A DNA stretch of 64,000 nt. It comes from Chlorops oryzae (taxonomy: Eukaryota > Arthropoda > Insecta > Diptera > Chloropidae). The stretch's first letter is position 1; each line of letters begins with the position of its first letter. The DNA lies in NCBI GenBank assembly GCA_020466095.1, contig CM035806.1:111187639-111251638 (forward strand), written 5' to 3'. Shown in pieces: positions 12,179 to 24,050 of the stretch. The notes beneath the pieces were generated by a model that saw only the letters and a list, made by a program, of their open reading frames with translations, was not told the DNA's origin and searched no databases. A program made the translations under genes and the position numbers.

Positions 12179-12825
12179 TATATGCTCAAATTCTAAGTTT
12201 CATTGAAATATTTCAATAAAGTCCGCTTTCGAGGCATTTTTGGGATTTTTGTGACAGACCCTAGTACTAGAGGTACCCTTAATAATGGTCCGATCGAAAA
12301 AAATTTTGGGGAGGATGTTTGTGGCTACATACGAGGCATAAGTGCCAAATTTCGTTCGAGTCCCATTTGAATTTCGGGTGTAGGAGACAATTTTCGAAAA
12401 CCGCCCTTCTGCCACGCCCACTTTTCCAATTTTTGTAAATCATATTACTGGCCTTTAAATATGATCAAATATCAAATTTCATCAAAATATTTGAAAAACT
12501 TAGATTTTAGAGCAGTTTCTGTGATTTTCGTAACAGACCCTAGTACTGGAGGTACCTAAAAATGGTCCGATCGGGTCCATTCTCGAACTTGTTCTGAATC
12601 ATGTCGCCGTGAGCACGCATACCAAATTTTGTCGAGATAGCTCAACTCCTTCGATAAGATAACTGTATACAGACAGACAGACAGACGGACATGGCTAAAT
12701 CGAATCTCCTAGTGACGCTGATCATTTCTATATATATTTTGTATGGTCTATCTCGACTGGTTCTGGGTGTTACACACAACCACACAAACGCAATATACCC
12801 TCGACACAGAGTGTGTCGGGTATAA

Positions 12826-13262
12826 TTACATTAGCCATGGCTAGACATGCATGGTGCTCAAAAGCTCAGCGGCGATTGATTTGTCAATTAAAGAACGATA
12901 GCAAAACAGTGTTGGAGGTATCCAATACTATAATACAAATCCAAAACATATTCAAGAATATGGAACCACAAAAAGTGTTCCACAGCGTCCCAGAGCTCGA
13001 AAAACAACTTCTAGAGAGAACAGTTTAATTTATAGAGCTTCACTTAATGATCCTTTTAAGAGCTCCAAGCAAATTGGGAGTGATGTTTGCTCAGGATTTG
13101 GAGTCGATGTGTCCTGCAGAACTGTTGGAAGACGTCAGAATGAAAAAAAATTGCAGGGGTGCATTGCACAACATAATGCACTTGTGTCAAAAAAAATTAT
13201 GAATGCTAGGCTTGCATTTGCAATAGATAACACTAGTTTACAGAATTTAAGACTTTCGCGAG
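12826..13262 (+). pseudogene. Tc1-like transposase N-terminal fragment, forward copy
   Basis: The translated frames show a helix-turn-helix region (KAQRRLICQLKNDSK), then RPRARKTTSRENSLIYRAS, NDPFKSSKQIGSDV and VSCRTVGRR, the pattern of the paired-like DNA-binding half of Tc1/Tc3 transposases. Frames shift and stop several times, and the catalytic DDE domain is missing. The same fragment appears reversed at 13940-14300, making this the left inner arm of the palindrome. Confidence 0.6.
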
Positions 13263-13930
13263 AGCAGAGACGAAATGATGGTTTTTAAACTAAATTGGGG
13301 TCGCTGATCACGAAAATGTCATCCGTTTTTTTTCCAAAGAATAGTTTTTGAGATATGCGCAAAAAACGTGTTTTTGGTTACTTTACGAGATTTTGCCAAA
13401 TAACTCCAAAACGGCTCGCCTAAATAAAATAAAATTTATCAGTATCAAGCAGAAAACTTTCCCCTTTGCAACGATATATTATTTGTTACAATCGGTGTCC
13501 TAGTTTTCGTAATTTCAGTCAGTCAATTTCAGAGACTGAAATTACGAAAACGCTCAAATTACGTAATTTGGGTCTATAGTGAGGACATGCTATTACAAAA
13601 AGTTGATTTTTTTGGGTTTTTTTTAAATTTTTAAAATATCATTTTAACTTTTAAGCACTAAAAAATTTTAAAAAATTTTTTCCGGTAACTAAAAATGATA
13701 AACATATATTTAACGTATATAAAAAACAAAATCTCTTCCAAATCGGTGGAAAAATGAGGAAATTATAAGAGATTTTCCACATTTACTCATAGACGTCGGA
13801 GTACTAAAATCAACCGGGCCTACTTCAACGTCACTGAAAGCAATAATCCAATTTTTACATAACTTAAGGGCACTAAAATTTGAGTAAATGTGGAAAATCT
13901 CTTATATCTTCTCTATTTTCAGCTTTAATC
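13263..13930. other. Palindrome spacer with two smaller hairpins
   Basis: No gene is recognised. A perfect 16-bp stem (TTTTCGTAATTTCAGT and its mirror) lies at about 13513-13558. A 24-bp stem containing TTTCCACATTTACTCA spans about 13768-13906 and may mark a small nested inverted-repeat insertion of about 140 bp. The sequence GGTCGCTGATCACGAAAA and nearby text look like old repeat DNA. Confidence 0.5.
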
Positions 13931-13939
13931 TTTTTTTTG

Positions 13940-14300
13940 ACACAAGTGTCTTATGTTGTGCAATGCACCCCCACAATTTTTTTCATTCAGACGTCTTCCA
14001 ACAGTTCTGCAGGACACATCAACTCCAAATCCTGAGCAAACATCACTCCCAATTTGCTTGGAGCTCTTAAAAGGATCATTAAGTGAAGCTCTATAAATTA
14101 AACTGTTCTCTCTAGAAGTTGTTTTTCGAGCTCTGGGACGCTGTGGAACACTTTTTGTGGTTCCATATTCTTGAATATGTTTTGGATTTGTATTATTGTA
14201 TTGGATACCTCCAACACTGTTTTGCTATCGTTCTTTAATTGACAAATCAATCGCCGCTGAGCTTTTGAGCATCATGTATGTCTAGCCATGGCTAATGTAA
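13940..14300 (-). pseudogene. Tc1-like transposase N-terminal fragment, mirrored copy
   Basis: This is the reverse-oriented partner of 12826-13200. It carries the same KDPFKSSKQI-type and CRTVGRR-type text on the minus strand, with small differences (for example GTCGATG against GTTGATG near the CSGFGVD position). It ends at the ATTAGCCATGG sequence next to a DINE-B terminus. It has no catalytic domain. Confidence 0.6.
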
Positions 14301-14305
14301 TTATA

Positions 14306-15574
14306 CCCGACACACTCTGTGTCGAGGGTATATTGCGTTTGTGTGGTTGTGTGTAACACCCAGAACCAGTCGAGATAGACCATACAAAATATATATAGAA
14401 ACAAGTAAGGGTGTTATAGTCAGGCGGGCCTGACAATAAAATACCCGACACAGACACACGTGTTCAAATAATTTTTAATATCAAGAGGTGTTTAAGGCCA
14501 TTAGGCCCCATATACTGACTTTTGTTGAATTTTTTTTATGAAAACCACCCTTTTACCACGCCCAATTTTCCAATTTTTTTGTTTTCTAATCGGAGGCCTT
14601 AATATACGCTCGAATTCTAAGTTTCAGTGGAATATCTCAAAAAAATCCGATTTTGGGGCAGTTTTGAGATTTTTGTGGCAGACCCTAGTACTGGAGGTAC
14701 CCTTAATAATGGACCGATCAAGAAAACTTTTGGGCAAAATGTTTATGGCTACAAAGGAAGTATAAGTGCCAATTTTCGTTCAAGTCCCATAGGCGTTTTA
14801 GGAGTAGGAGACAATTTTCGAAAAACGCCCTTCGGCCACGCCCACTTTTCCAATTTTTTGAAATTGAATAACTTGACTTCAAATATGTTCAACTATCAAA
14901 CTTCATCAAAATATCTTGAAAAACTTCGATTTAAGAGCAGTTTTTGTGATTTTCGTAACAGACCCTAGTACTGGAGGTACCCCTAAAAATGGTCCGCTCG
15001 GGTCCATACTCGAACTTGTTCTTACTCATGTCCCCGTGAGCACGCATACCAAATTTTGTCGAGATAGCTCAACTCCTTCGATAAGATAACTGTATACAAA
15101 CAGACAGACAGACGGACGGACGGACATGTCTAAATCGAATCTTTTGGTGACACTGACACACCTACAGCCGAAATTCAAATGGGACTTGAACGAAAGTTGG
15201 CACTTATGCTTCCTTTGTAGCCACAAACATCCTCCCCAAAATTTTTTTTGGTCGGTCCATTTTTTAGGGTACCTCCAGTACTAGGGCCTGTCACAAAAAT
15301 CTCAAAAGTGCCCCAAAATCGGATTTTTTCGAAATATTTCAATAAAACTTAGGATAAGTGCGTATATCTAAGCCTCCGATTAGATTTCAAAAAAATTGGA
15401 AAAGTGGGCGTGGCAAAGGTGCAGTTTTCATAAAGAAATATAACAAAAGTCGGTGTATTGGGCCCCCATATGGCCTTAAACGCCTCTTGATATTAAAAAT
15501 TCTTTGAACATATGTGTCTGTGTCGGGTATTCTATTGTCAGGCTCGCCTGACTATAACACCCTTACTTGTTTTT
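14306..15574 (+). mobile_element. DINE-1-like family B element on the plus strand, split by a reversed B copy
   Basis: The 5' end (TATACCCGACACACTCTGTG) lies at 14306-14398 and the 3' part (GAAATTCAAATGGGACTTG to CACCCTTACTTGTTTTTT) at 15168-15574. Between them lies another B copy in the opposite direction. Its 3' terminus is at the mirror position of B4's left end in the Tc1-like arm, so B4 and this copy look like one insertion event that was later duplicated. Confidence 0.6.
14400..15168 (-). mobile_element. DINE-1-like family B element (copy B6), 5'-truncated
   Basis: It starts AACAAGTAAGGGTGTTATAG with the GTCAGGC/GCCTGAC hairpin region. It continues through both CCTAGTACTGGAGGTACC blocks and the CAGACAGACAGACGGACGG run, then stops after GGTGACACTGA, losing about 100 bp of the usual end. 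Confidence 0.65.
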
Positions 15575-15895
15575 TATGTTGTTTTTGATTTATAAATGAG
15601 TAATGAAATAGAATCTTAGCAAAAAGTGAAAATTTTTAACAAAACTCAGGCGTAGAATAGAATATTTTTGAAATGTTTTAAATTTATGTCCAACTTCAAT
15701 ACGTGTATTTCGCAAACAACGAAAAATAAAACAAAATAGAAAGCAATAACAAAGCTTAAACGTAACGGCATTAATTCTCTATATAGCGATGCATAGTTAG
15801 AAAAATGTTGGGATTCAAATTAGCGATCGATAATGAAAAATAATCGAAAATACTTTATGGATATGAAATGTTTCAAATTCATGTCCACCACTGTA

Positions 15896-16489
15896 TATAC
15901 AATTTGAAAAAAATTATTTTTCTTATGATGGTCTATCTACTTTTTTATACACTTCGAGCCCATGCACCAAAACACCCGGCCAGGGCATTAAGAATATCTG
16001 CGATTTGCCTTTTTTGCTGCCTGCTTTGCTGCTCTGTGACCTGCCACTCCTAACTTGCCGCAATCTAACTTTCCGCTCTCTCTCTCTCTCCTCCCCCTCA
16101 TGTTCCGACCGGTTTCCTGTAGGGTTGCTTTTCGAAATTCGATAGTGATCACCACCCTGCAGGAAAAACACAACAGCGCAGCCTAATCCTTAAAATTTAA
16201 ACAAACGGCTGAGCTGTGGCTGAGCTGTTGAAATTTACACAGCCGCAGCTACAGCCGCAGCTACAGCCACAGCTATAGCCACAGCTACGTTTTTTGAAAA
16301 TTGGCTGTTTGATAGTCAGCCAACAGCTATTTTTTAGTGCTTTAGCTTTTTGGCAGCCAGCCTTTCGAACCCTGCAAGCAATGTTAATTGTCTATAGCGG
16401 TTTGCATTGCGAAGGGCATAATTGGTCAGTAGTACTGTTGACGCGGACAGTAGAAAAAGAATATAGATTCATTACTGTCATTTCCTGCA
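15896..16489. other. Unassigned spacer with CT run and CAGC-rich short repeats
   Basis: A (CT)n run lies near 16077-16092. Imperfect repeats of the type ACAGCCGCAGCT / ACAGCCACAGCT lie at 16205-16290. Open frames here (for example 16294-16818) are AT- or simple-repeat-driven and not recognised. Confidence 0.5.
16205..16290. repeat. Short tandem repeat, about 12-bp CAGC-rich unit
   Basis: Units such as CAGCCGCAGCTA and CAGCCACAGCTA repeat about five times, preceded by CTGAGCTGTGG pairs that are their mirror image. No function is evident. Confidence 0.7.
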
Positions 16490-16499
16490 GCGCCCCAAT

Positions 16500-17320
16500 A
16501 AGCGCAACGAGTTCGAATCGAATTCGAATCGAATTCGTTTTGACGTGCAAACTCTTCGCGGCGAGCTCGAATCGAATTCGAATTCGTGAGGGAGTCACCA
16601 TTTTACGCGATTCATATTTTTATCACATTTTTTATCGTTTACGAATCGCGTGCGATTCGTATTTTACTATCGTTTTGCTATCGCGCTTTATTCGAATTTT
16701 TTATCATATTCGATTCGCCTTTTTGTCGAATTTTCCATCATATTCTTATCGCTTTAGCTTTGAATTTTTTATCATATTCGATTCGCCTTTTTGTCGAATT
16801 TTCTTCATATTCGATTAGCAAAAAAAAATCATTAATTTTTATATTTAATGTAAAATTCAAATAACAGTCTTATTATAAGAGTATTTTCGGTATAAAAAAA
16901 AAAAACGGTCTAATGCTGGTAACCACGCTTTTGAATTCACCGGCTGTGGGATTTGAACACTGAACCTCTTGATTTCTAGTCATATTTCTCGTCTGCTTAC
17001 CCATTACGCCGTCTTCGCCGAATTGAAATGAATGACTTTTTTTCGTTTATAAGTTAAGCTTGATTCTTAATTTACCTCGAATGCCTTGCGATTTGGAAAC
17101 AAATTAACAAAACTACTTTCGAGAATTAAAGTTTCGTGCGCACAAATATACAAACACAAATATTTTAAAGAATTCGAATCGAATTCGAATCGCGGAAGGC
17201 AATTTTCGCGATATCGCGCTTTTATCGTATTTTGCGTTCGATTCGAATTCGATTCGAAGAGAAAATGCGATAAGAATTCGAAACGTTTGCAACGAGCTCG
17301 CCTCGAGCTCGCTTTTTTAT
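16500..17320. repeat. Cluster of GAATTCGAATC repeats flanking a tRNA-like module
   Basis: Palindromic GAATTCGAATCGAATTCG blocks occur at 16510-16580 and 17169-17260. TCATATTCGATTCGCCTTTT units are repeated at 16700-16815. The two blocks lie on either side of a tRNA-like module and may be the arms of a degenerate inverted-repeat element. I cannot place its ends. Confidence 0.5.
16921..17021 (-). pseudogene. tRNA-like module, serine-type
   Basis: On the minus strand GGCGTAATGGGTAAGCAG resembles an A box/D arm, TGACTAGAAATCAAG matches the anticodon arm of tRNA-Ser(AGA) closely, and TGTTCAAATCCCAC is a B box. The acceptor stem is poorly paired and the spacing is longer than in a standard tRNA. 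I call it tRNA-derived rather than functional. Confidence 0.55.
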
Positions 17321-18735
17321 CGTCGAATTTATAAGAGTCTTGCCGACTACGGCACCCTGAAAGGGATTTTGAAGTTTTGTTGATTTTTCGATAGGTTGCA
17401 TCTAAAAACACTGTATGGACGACTTTTTAGTTTTCTATTTTGAAAAGTCCTTGAGGGCTCCCTGAAAAATGGCCCCAAACTGAAATGAAAGAAGCCCCTA
17501 AATTTTTTATTAAATACAACATCACGAATTTTAGGGCAATTTTTTTGGGTAATTTTGCATGTTTCAAAATTTATGTTACATTTGGGGCCTTTTTTCATTT
17601 TTTGATTTGGGGTAATTTTTTACAATGCAAAATTACCCCAATTTCGGGGCCTTTTTTCATTTTTAATTTTTTAAATTCCATAACGGCCGTTTTATTTTCT
17701 AGTTTGGGGCCATTTTTCATTTCGATTAAAAACACCTATTTTTGTTTTTGGGGCCTTTTTCGTTTTATTTTGGGACCAAATTTCATTTTTGATGTGGGGT
17801 AATTTTTCATAATGCAAAATGACCCCACATTTTGGGGCCTTTTTATACCCAGCGTAAGCGGGGTATATTAGTTTTGTGCAAATCTTGTAACAGGGAGAAT
17901 TAAGCTCCGGAGATATAGACAAATATATTAAGAAATGATCAGGATCAAAAACTGAATCGATTTTGACATGTCCGTCTGTCCGTCCATCCGTGTCCGTCTG
18001 TCCGTCCGTCCGTCCGTCCATGGTCGGATCTCCTCCGAAACGGCTGAACCAATGAAGTCGAAATTTGGTACACATGTATATCGGGGTCCGAGTATGATCC
18101 TAAGTAAAAATGGGAGACATCCGCCCACTGCCACGCCCACAAATGAATTTAAGGTGTTTTCAGTAGAATGCTTGTAACTTGCGAACCACTCAACACATTT
18201 CATTGATATTTGGTGTACTGGTAAACTACGAAAAGGGACATATCCTGAAAAAAATGGACGCCGTCCTCCTCGAGCCACGCCCACGAATAAGCCCACAAAT
18301 AAGGGCTTATCGTAACTAGTGAAGTAAAAGGCGTAGAAGCTTCAAATTCGCAACATAGGCTTACCAAGGCAAATAAAAGGTGTAGGAACAAACATTTATG
18401 TAGCCCGCCCACTGCCACGCCCACAAAAAGAGAAGCAAAACATATTGCGCTCATAATGTCGGGACGCTGGGTATTTCAAAGTCGGGCTTGACCGACTTTA
18501 GCTTTCTTACTTGTTCCATTTTCAGTTTGGGGCCATTTTGCATTGGGGCCATTTTTCAGGGAGCCCTCAAGGACTTTTCAAAATAAAAAACTAAAAAGTC
18601 GTCCTTACAGTGTTTTTAGATGCCACCAATCGAAAAGTCAACAAAACTTCAAAATCCCGTTTAGGGTGCCGTAGTCGGCAAGACTCATAAATTCCACGAT
18701 AAAAAAAGCGAGCTCGAGGCGAGTACATTCGAGTA
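17297..18735. mobile_element. Inverted-repeat element of unknown family, split by DINE-A
   Basis: Arms of about 190 bp match in inverse orientation: 17297-17480 and 18530-18735. They share CTCGCCTCGAGCTCGC, CTTGCCGACTACGGCACCCT, CTAAAAAGTCGTCC and AGGGAGCCCTCAAGGACTT. The interior (17480-17843) has repeated TTGGGGCC/TTTTTCATTTT units. Removing the DINE copy at 17844-18515 restores one such unit. No transposase is visible and no target duplication is clear. Confidence 0.6.
17844..18515 (+). mobile_element. DINE-1-like family A element (copy A2)
   Basis: The copy runs from TATACCCAGCGTAAGCGGGG to CTTTCTTACTTGTT after the AAAGTCGG/CCGACTTT hairpin. It has the GTCCGTCTGTCC run and one internal block ending GGGACGCTGGGTATTTC. 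It sits in a T-rich stretch of the inverted-repeat element (GGGGCCTTTT / TCCATTTTCAG). Confidence 0.85.
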
Positions 18736-21053
18736 CATTACATATAAAATATCTACCAAACTCATAAAATGATATGAAAAGCTTGAAAAACTCAAAACTA
18801 AACAAGGAAACTCAATATCAAGGAGAAATAGAAATTGTTTTTTTAGTCCTACCCTGTCCACATAACTTTTTGATCACATTGTTTCAGCAAAAATACTAAA
18901 TTCTATGTACAATCAAATTCGTAGCCGTAGTCAAAAATGTATGTCAATTTATTACAAAATGAAAACATTCGTGCACATTAAGCAAAAACATATCGCAATA
19001 CATTTATTAAAGCTTCAATTATAACTTATAAATCTATATAAAAAACCCGGGCCGACGCCGTGTTTCTGTGATAATTTGCTTGCAAGTGGCATCATAGTGC
19101 CACTTTGTGTCCACCCGTATTTTTGTTGGCAGTTTTCTGGTGATTTAATCGAATTTGTTTAATTTCCTACTCCTGCCTAAGGTTTTTGTGGGTAACTTTT
19201 TGGTGAGTTTCCCCAATTTTTTGAATTTACTATACCTGCCTAATGGTGTATTTCCCCATCGCGACAGAGCCTTTTCGACGTCGACAGTTAGACCTACACT
19301 CCTACATGCAGCATACTAAGCTCTCAACGCACTCTTACTGAGCCAAAACCATATAGTACTATAGATGGCACTTGGCAAAAAACGTGTGTGTTGAATTGAA
19401 GTAGGCCCCCTGTGCATGCATTCTTATGGAAAAATCAAAAACGTAGCACGCCCCCTGAAGATTCCGGTTCCGGTCTAACAAATATTTTATAATCTTGTAA
19501 CATGAACTAAAATTGTTGTTAAAAATCAGATATATATAAGTGTTAATCAATGGTTTTTCATAAAAACTCATTTTATTTTTCAGCAAAATATGTTAGTTTT
19601 ATAGAATTAAAAATAATAAGATAAAATTTTGCTCATATTATTGAGGAACGCTAAAGCAGAGTACTCATGCGTCGAATATGACCGAATATCAAAAAGTTTG
19701 AATACCACTACAGAACAGCTGATATGAAATATTCATAACTAAAATTGCTCGATACATTACTAGTGGCTCAAGTACTTATTACATGTCATGATAAATAGAA
19801 TGCATAAACTATATATTTTTGGAGCTCTTATGAATGAAAAAGGTACAAAATTGCATATACTATCATAAAAAACTAAAAAAGTCTTACATTAGCAAGAAAA
19901 CATTAAAAAATTTCATCGCAAGTATGTTTAGTTACAAAATTAAGTGAATACTCACTAAATTATAGCATCACTAGTTCACCACAGAATTCGGTTGTTGTTG
20001 TAAGTGTCCCCTATATTACTATTATATATGGTCAAAACTAAAAGTTATAGGAAAAAAGATTAACAAATTAAATCAGAGCGACACATTTCTTCCCTCTGCG
20101 AAGTTCATCATAGCACTGATTTTAAAGATTGACGTGACTTCGTGTTTTTGCTCGCTTCGGTTGTTCGTTTCGCTTCTCGATTTTGCTTTAATTTCGATCG
20201 TCTTTTATACTTTTCATCTCCCGCTCACAGTTTCTATACGTGTGAAAAAATGCTCTATTTTACGCTCATTCACACTTTGAGTTAACATTTTGGGCACCTC
20301 TGGTTATCACCGATGACATCACATATCCAGCAAGCAGGTAACCTTTGTGGCTGCATTAATCTATTTTTAACTGCCTTTTGTCTTAATAAGCAAAGAATGG
20401 AACTCACATAGAACTCGAAAGCAAACTGATGTCGTCGAATTGAGCCCTCCTTTCAGTTCATTGCCTTCTGCAGTTTGTTTGGCTCAAATTTCAAAATTCA
20501 ACCATATCGCTCTCGGTCGCGATCTGCCTTACGCGACTTTTAAGGTCCAAATTTAGTTTTTGACGAAACCCACTTAAGCGAAAGGTCGAACAATTCGGTT
20601 CTGCATTTCTTCAAGTGAAAATCCGTAAGAGTCAATGACCCAAATTTTTTGATCATACACAAAGCATCGAATTCCCATTTGCTTACTCACAATAACTTAA
20701 AGACATTAAAAAATGAAAAATGCTTTACAAGTTTCGACTTGGGGAATTTTTTTTTTATAGTTTTTTTTTATTATTTTTATGTTATTTATCCGACTTATAA
20801 GCGTAAGCCGATAGCCGTATGTTGCATTACAAATGACCGCGTTGCTTCGAGCATAGCATTTGGGAAATCAAGTTTTTCAGCAAACAAATTCGTTCGCGAC
20901 TGCCAACGATATTCATTGTTAGCCTATGTGTTAACATATCAATTGTTAATTGGAGTAATTCATAATTTAATCAATTGGTGAGTCACGGTATTAACAAAAT
21001 GTAAATAACAAAAACTAAAGAACGTCACCTAAAGCTAAAGCTTTCTAAAAAAA
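18736..21053. other. Unassigned AT-rich region
   Basis: I find no supported gene in these 2.3 kb. The section at 19030-19470 has higher GC and sentence-like non-repetitive text (CGGGCCGACGCCGTG, CCTGCCTAAGG, TGGTGAGTTTCCCC) and could be an old retroelement remnant. A frame at 20649-20981 of 110 residues is not recognised. Confidence 0.4.
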
Positions 21054-21267
21054 ATTGGTGTCTGTAAAGTCAATTTACGGACGATAGTTTTACGTGATAA
21101 CGTCATAAGAAAACACTCATTATGTTCATAAAATGGAGCATTCAAGTTCACGTACGCTATTTTTTTTAAACTCTCTTAGACTTATTAGTTTAAAAGTTAG
21201 AAAATAAGTCTCGTTTCATAATTTTTTTTTGCGATTTTTAATATAAGTATAAACCAGAAAATAATAA

Positions 21268-23189
21268 CACAAGTTTACAAATAAAGGCCAACTTTTGGAC
21301 CAGAAAAACTGGATAGCGACCCTATAGGAATTTTTCGTGCTGATTCCGAATCTGGTACCCGTTTTTCTCTATCACGTCAAGTTTTTGAGAAATCGTTAAA
21401 TAACGGTTTTTGACATTTTTACCTATAGTCTATGTCAATACTGAGGTCGTAGACCCTATATGCCTTAACCGATTTCAAAGTTTTTGGAACTCATATGAAA
21501 GAGGAATGACAACGCAACATATCCTTTATACACAAATTTGGAATTGATTCAGTAACTTGGAAGCTATAGGGCAAAAAACGCGATGCTGATTTCCAATTTT
21601 TAGCGATTTTGTTTAAAAACTTGAAATTCAAATGGTTATAATTTCCGAACCAAGGCTGGTATTCCAGGTCTTAATACTTTGAATGAAAGAACAATCAATT
21701 GAAAAAGTTTTGAGCCTAAAACAAAAAAAATCCGTTGCGTCGTTCTAATTTTATGAGGATTTTCGCTGAAAATGACAAAAACGAATTTTTATTTTTGGTA
21801 TATTCTTCGCTCGTTCATATGTATATTTCAGTTCGAATTGTGTATGTTGGTAAAACTGGCTTAAAAAACATAAAACTTAAATTCTATTTTAAACCTATCT
21901 TTAAAGCTAAAACCAATTTAAACTTTAAAAATGAACAGAATTTGAACTGAGCCTTTTGTATTGTTTACTATCTGTTTCGCGTATAAGGGACCAGCAATAG
22001 TCACTCAACTGCTGGGTCTATTCAAAAATTTCGTAAAGGCGCTGCAGCGAGATGGACCAGCCTTCCAATATTTGATTAAATTTTTTCCGAAAATTTCCTA
22101 TGCCAAAATTAAAGAAGGTGTTTTTATTGGACCAGACATCAGAAAAATCATGCGTGATGAACACTTTTCGAAACATCTGTCACCTATAGAAGCAGCTGCT
22201 TGGTCATCATTTAAAGACGTTGTGGGAAATTTTTTGGGAAATAAAAAAAGCGACAACTACATAAAAATAGTTGGAGGACTCTTGAAAAATTATCGAAAAA
22301 TGGGAGTTCGGATGTCACTAAAAATACATTTTCTCCACTCACATTTGGATTTCTTCCCCGAAAACTTGGGCAAAACTAGCGACGAACAAGGAGAGCGCAT
22401 TCACCAGGACCTACAGAGGATTGAAAAAAATTATAAGGGCTTTTGGGATGAAGGAATGTTGAGTGACTATTGCTGGTCCCTTATACGCGAAACAGATAGT
22501 AAACAATACAAAAGGCTCAGTTCAAATTCTGTTCATTTTTAAAGTTTAAATTGGTTTTAGCTTTAAAGATAGGTTTAAAATAGAATTTAAGTTTTATGTT
22601 TTTTAAGCCAGTTTTACCAACATACACAATTCGAACTGAAATATACATATGAACGAGCGAAGAATATACCAAAAATAAAAATTCGTTTTTGTCATTTTCA
22701 GCGAAAATCCTCATAAAATTAGAACGACGCAACGGATTTTTTTTGTTTTAGGCTCAAAACTTTTTCAATTGATTGTTCTTTCATTCAAAGTATTAAGACC
22801 TGGAATACCAGCCTTGGTTCGGAAATTATAACCATTTGAATTTCAAGTTTTTAAACAAAATCGCTAAAAATTGGAAATCAGCATCGGGTTTTTTGCCCTA
22901 TAGCTTCCAAGTTACTGAATCAATTCCAAATTTGTGTATAAAGGATATGTTGCGTTGTCATTCCTCTTTCATATGAGTACCAAAAACTTTGAAATCGGTT
23001 AAGGCATATAGGGTCTACGACCTCATTATTGACATAGACTATAGGTAAAAATGTCAAAAACCGTTATTTAACGATTTCTCAAAAACTTGACGTGATAGAG
23101 AAAAACGGGTACCAGATTCGGAATCAGCACGAAAAATTCCTATAGGGTCGCTATCCAGTTTCTCTGGTCCAAAACCTTGTATACCTGTG
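21268..23189. mobile_element. Palindromic element with transposase tail, copy D1 (Chapaev-3-like candidate)
   Basis: This 1922-bp element has inverted ends CACAAGTTTACAA / CACAGGTATACAAGG and a TAA duplication (21265-21267, 23190-23192). The mirror arm of the surrounding structure near 42230 has a single TAA and no element, giving an empty site. The arms are about 700 bp each and nearly identical, and they reach into the coding remnant. CAC termini and a 3-bp TWA duplication suggest the CMC/Chapaev-3 group; this is inference. A second copy of exactly the same length is at 35675-37596. Confidence 0.8.
21961..22542 (+). pseudogene. Transposase C-terminal remnant in element D1
   Basis: The frame opens on TTG, not ATG. 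Its first 18 or so residues are the antisense of its own 3' end because the palindrome arms overlap it; real coding text begins near residue 19. Conserved-looking motifs are SLKIHFLHSHLDFFPENLG (119-137) and SDEQGERIHQD (140-150), then DYCW (169-172). I associate this signature with a widespread arthropod/cnidarian family found in long-TIR repeats, probably the end of a DDE-type transposase; I cannot name the family with certainty. No start, promoter or N-terminal catalytic part is present, so it cannot encode a full enzyme. It may still be transcribed. The copy at 36368-36949 gives the same protein. Confidence 0.6.
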
Positions 23190-24050
23190 TAATTATGCTT
23201 CACTTTTTAAATTAAAATTGCATAATAAAGTTTTCTAAATCAATTTCGTACATACATATTTAACGTGCAAAGTGAAAAATTGCAAGAAAATTTTCGGACA
23301 ATTTTGTTACGTCTCATATGTTAATCCGCATAATGCTTATGAGAATTTTAGGTTGAAGTAAGGTAACCAAAGACTGTATAACTACTAAGATGCGAAGGCT
23401 GCAATTATAATGAAGCTAAAGCGTAGGCTGTCATGTGTTTGTTGTAATTTTTTGTTTGCGGAAATACAACAAACACATGACAGCTTCACACTAATTGCAG
23501 TCTAACGCTCATACAAACGAACAGCGACACGAAAATTTTAAAAATTTTGGATACAGTATGCAGGGGGAGCGAAAATATTTTGTTGCTCTGTTATTTTCTT
23601 TAAAAATACAGGATTCAGGAATTTGTCTTTGTTTGTAAAATTTGTTTGTTCACATATCCAAAAAGTATGTAATGCCAAAACAGGATATAATGTTCTCTTT
23701 CGTTGCTTTTAAATATCAAACACTGTAAGCATGAAATCGAGGAAAGAAAGACAACGTTCTACACTCACTGGAAAAAGCCTGCGTACGGCGCCCCATAAGC
23801 AATGATTTTGTAAAAATAAATCATTTTTTCTTGTTTTTTTTTTAAACTAAAATTTTTTATTTCTTCAACAAAGTATTAAGAAACTATTACATGAAAAAAA
23901 ATACCATTTCAATGGAAAAATATTTGTTGTTTTACAAATTAGAAAAAAAAGACAGAATATGAGACAATAAAAAGTATGCGTACGAAGTGGCAATTCAAGT
24001 GAAAAAATCGTTTTATTTGCAATTTAATAACTTGTTGGATAGCCTTTTCT

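Larger units (their letters stand above)
10704..12825 (-). mobile_element. DINE-1-like family B element (copy B4), interrupted by a mariner
   Basis: The left end is AACAAGTAAGGCGAGCCTGAC and the right end is GAGTGTGTCGGGTATAA. B motifs run up to GGACCCTTATTG at 10882 and resume at 12181 with TGCTCAAATTCTAAG, as in uninterrupted copies. Two CCTAGTACT blocks and a GACAGACAGACAGACGGACA run are present on the right side. Confidence 0.75.
12728..14398. repeat. Inverted repeat, about 450-bp arms with a 770-bp spacer
   Basis: The left arm runs from about 12728 to 13170 and the right arm from about 13945 to 14398. Each arm contains the end of a DINE-B element (ATTATACCCGACACACTC in mirror orientation) followed by the ATTAGCCATGGCTAGACAT sequence and the Tc1-like fragment. 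Arm identity is high by eye. The arm edges inside the DINE element show that duplication or homogenisation happened after the DINE insertion. Confidence 0.75.
10237..15893. mobile_element. Palindromic Tc1-like element with nested insertions
   Basis: The ends are inverted copies beginning CAGTGGTGGACATGAATTT, each flanked by TA (10235-10236 and 15894-15895), the Tc1/mariner target duplication. The outer arms match over about 330 bp (10390-10700 against 15575-15870). The interior also mirrors itself: a Tc1-type transposase N-terminal fragment occurs forward at 12826-13262 and reversed at 13940-14300. DINE family B sequence begins at the same arm position on both sides. The element therefore looks like an inverted duplication of one end plus part of the transposase gene, later loaded with a piggyBac-like MITE, a mariner and more DINE DNA. 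Confidence 0.7.

Noticed and set aside
16294..16864. Plus-strand frames of 174 and 92 residues rich in F, I, S and R
   Set aside because: They run through repeated TCATATTCGATTCGCCTTTT units; no recognised domain.
20649..20981. 110-residue plus-strand frame
   Set aside because: No recognised motif, opens in AT-rich DNA with phenylalanine/tyrosine runs; kept only as unassigned sequence.
21735..22732. Identical 71-residue frames on both strands of D1 (and D2)
   Set aside because: They come from the inverted arms, outside the recognisable transposase tail; no conserved motif and they start within UTR-like AT-rich DNA.
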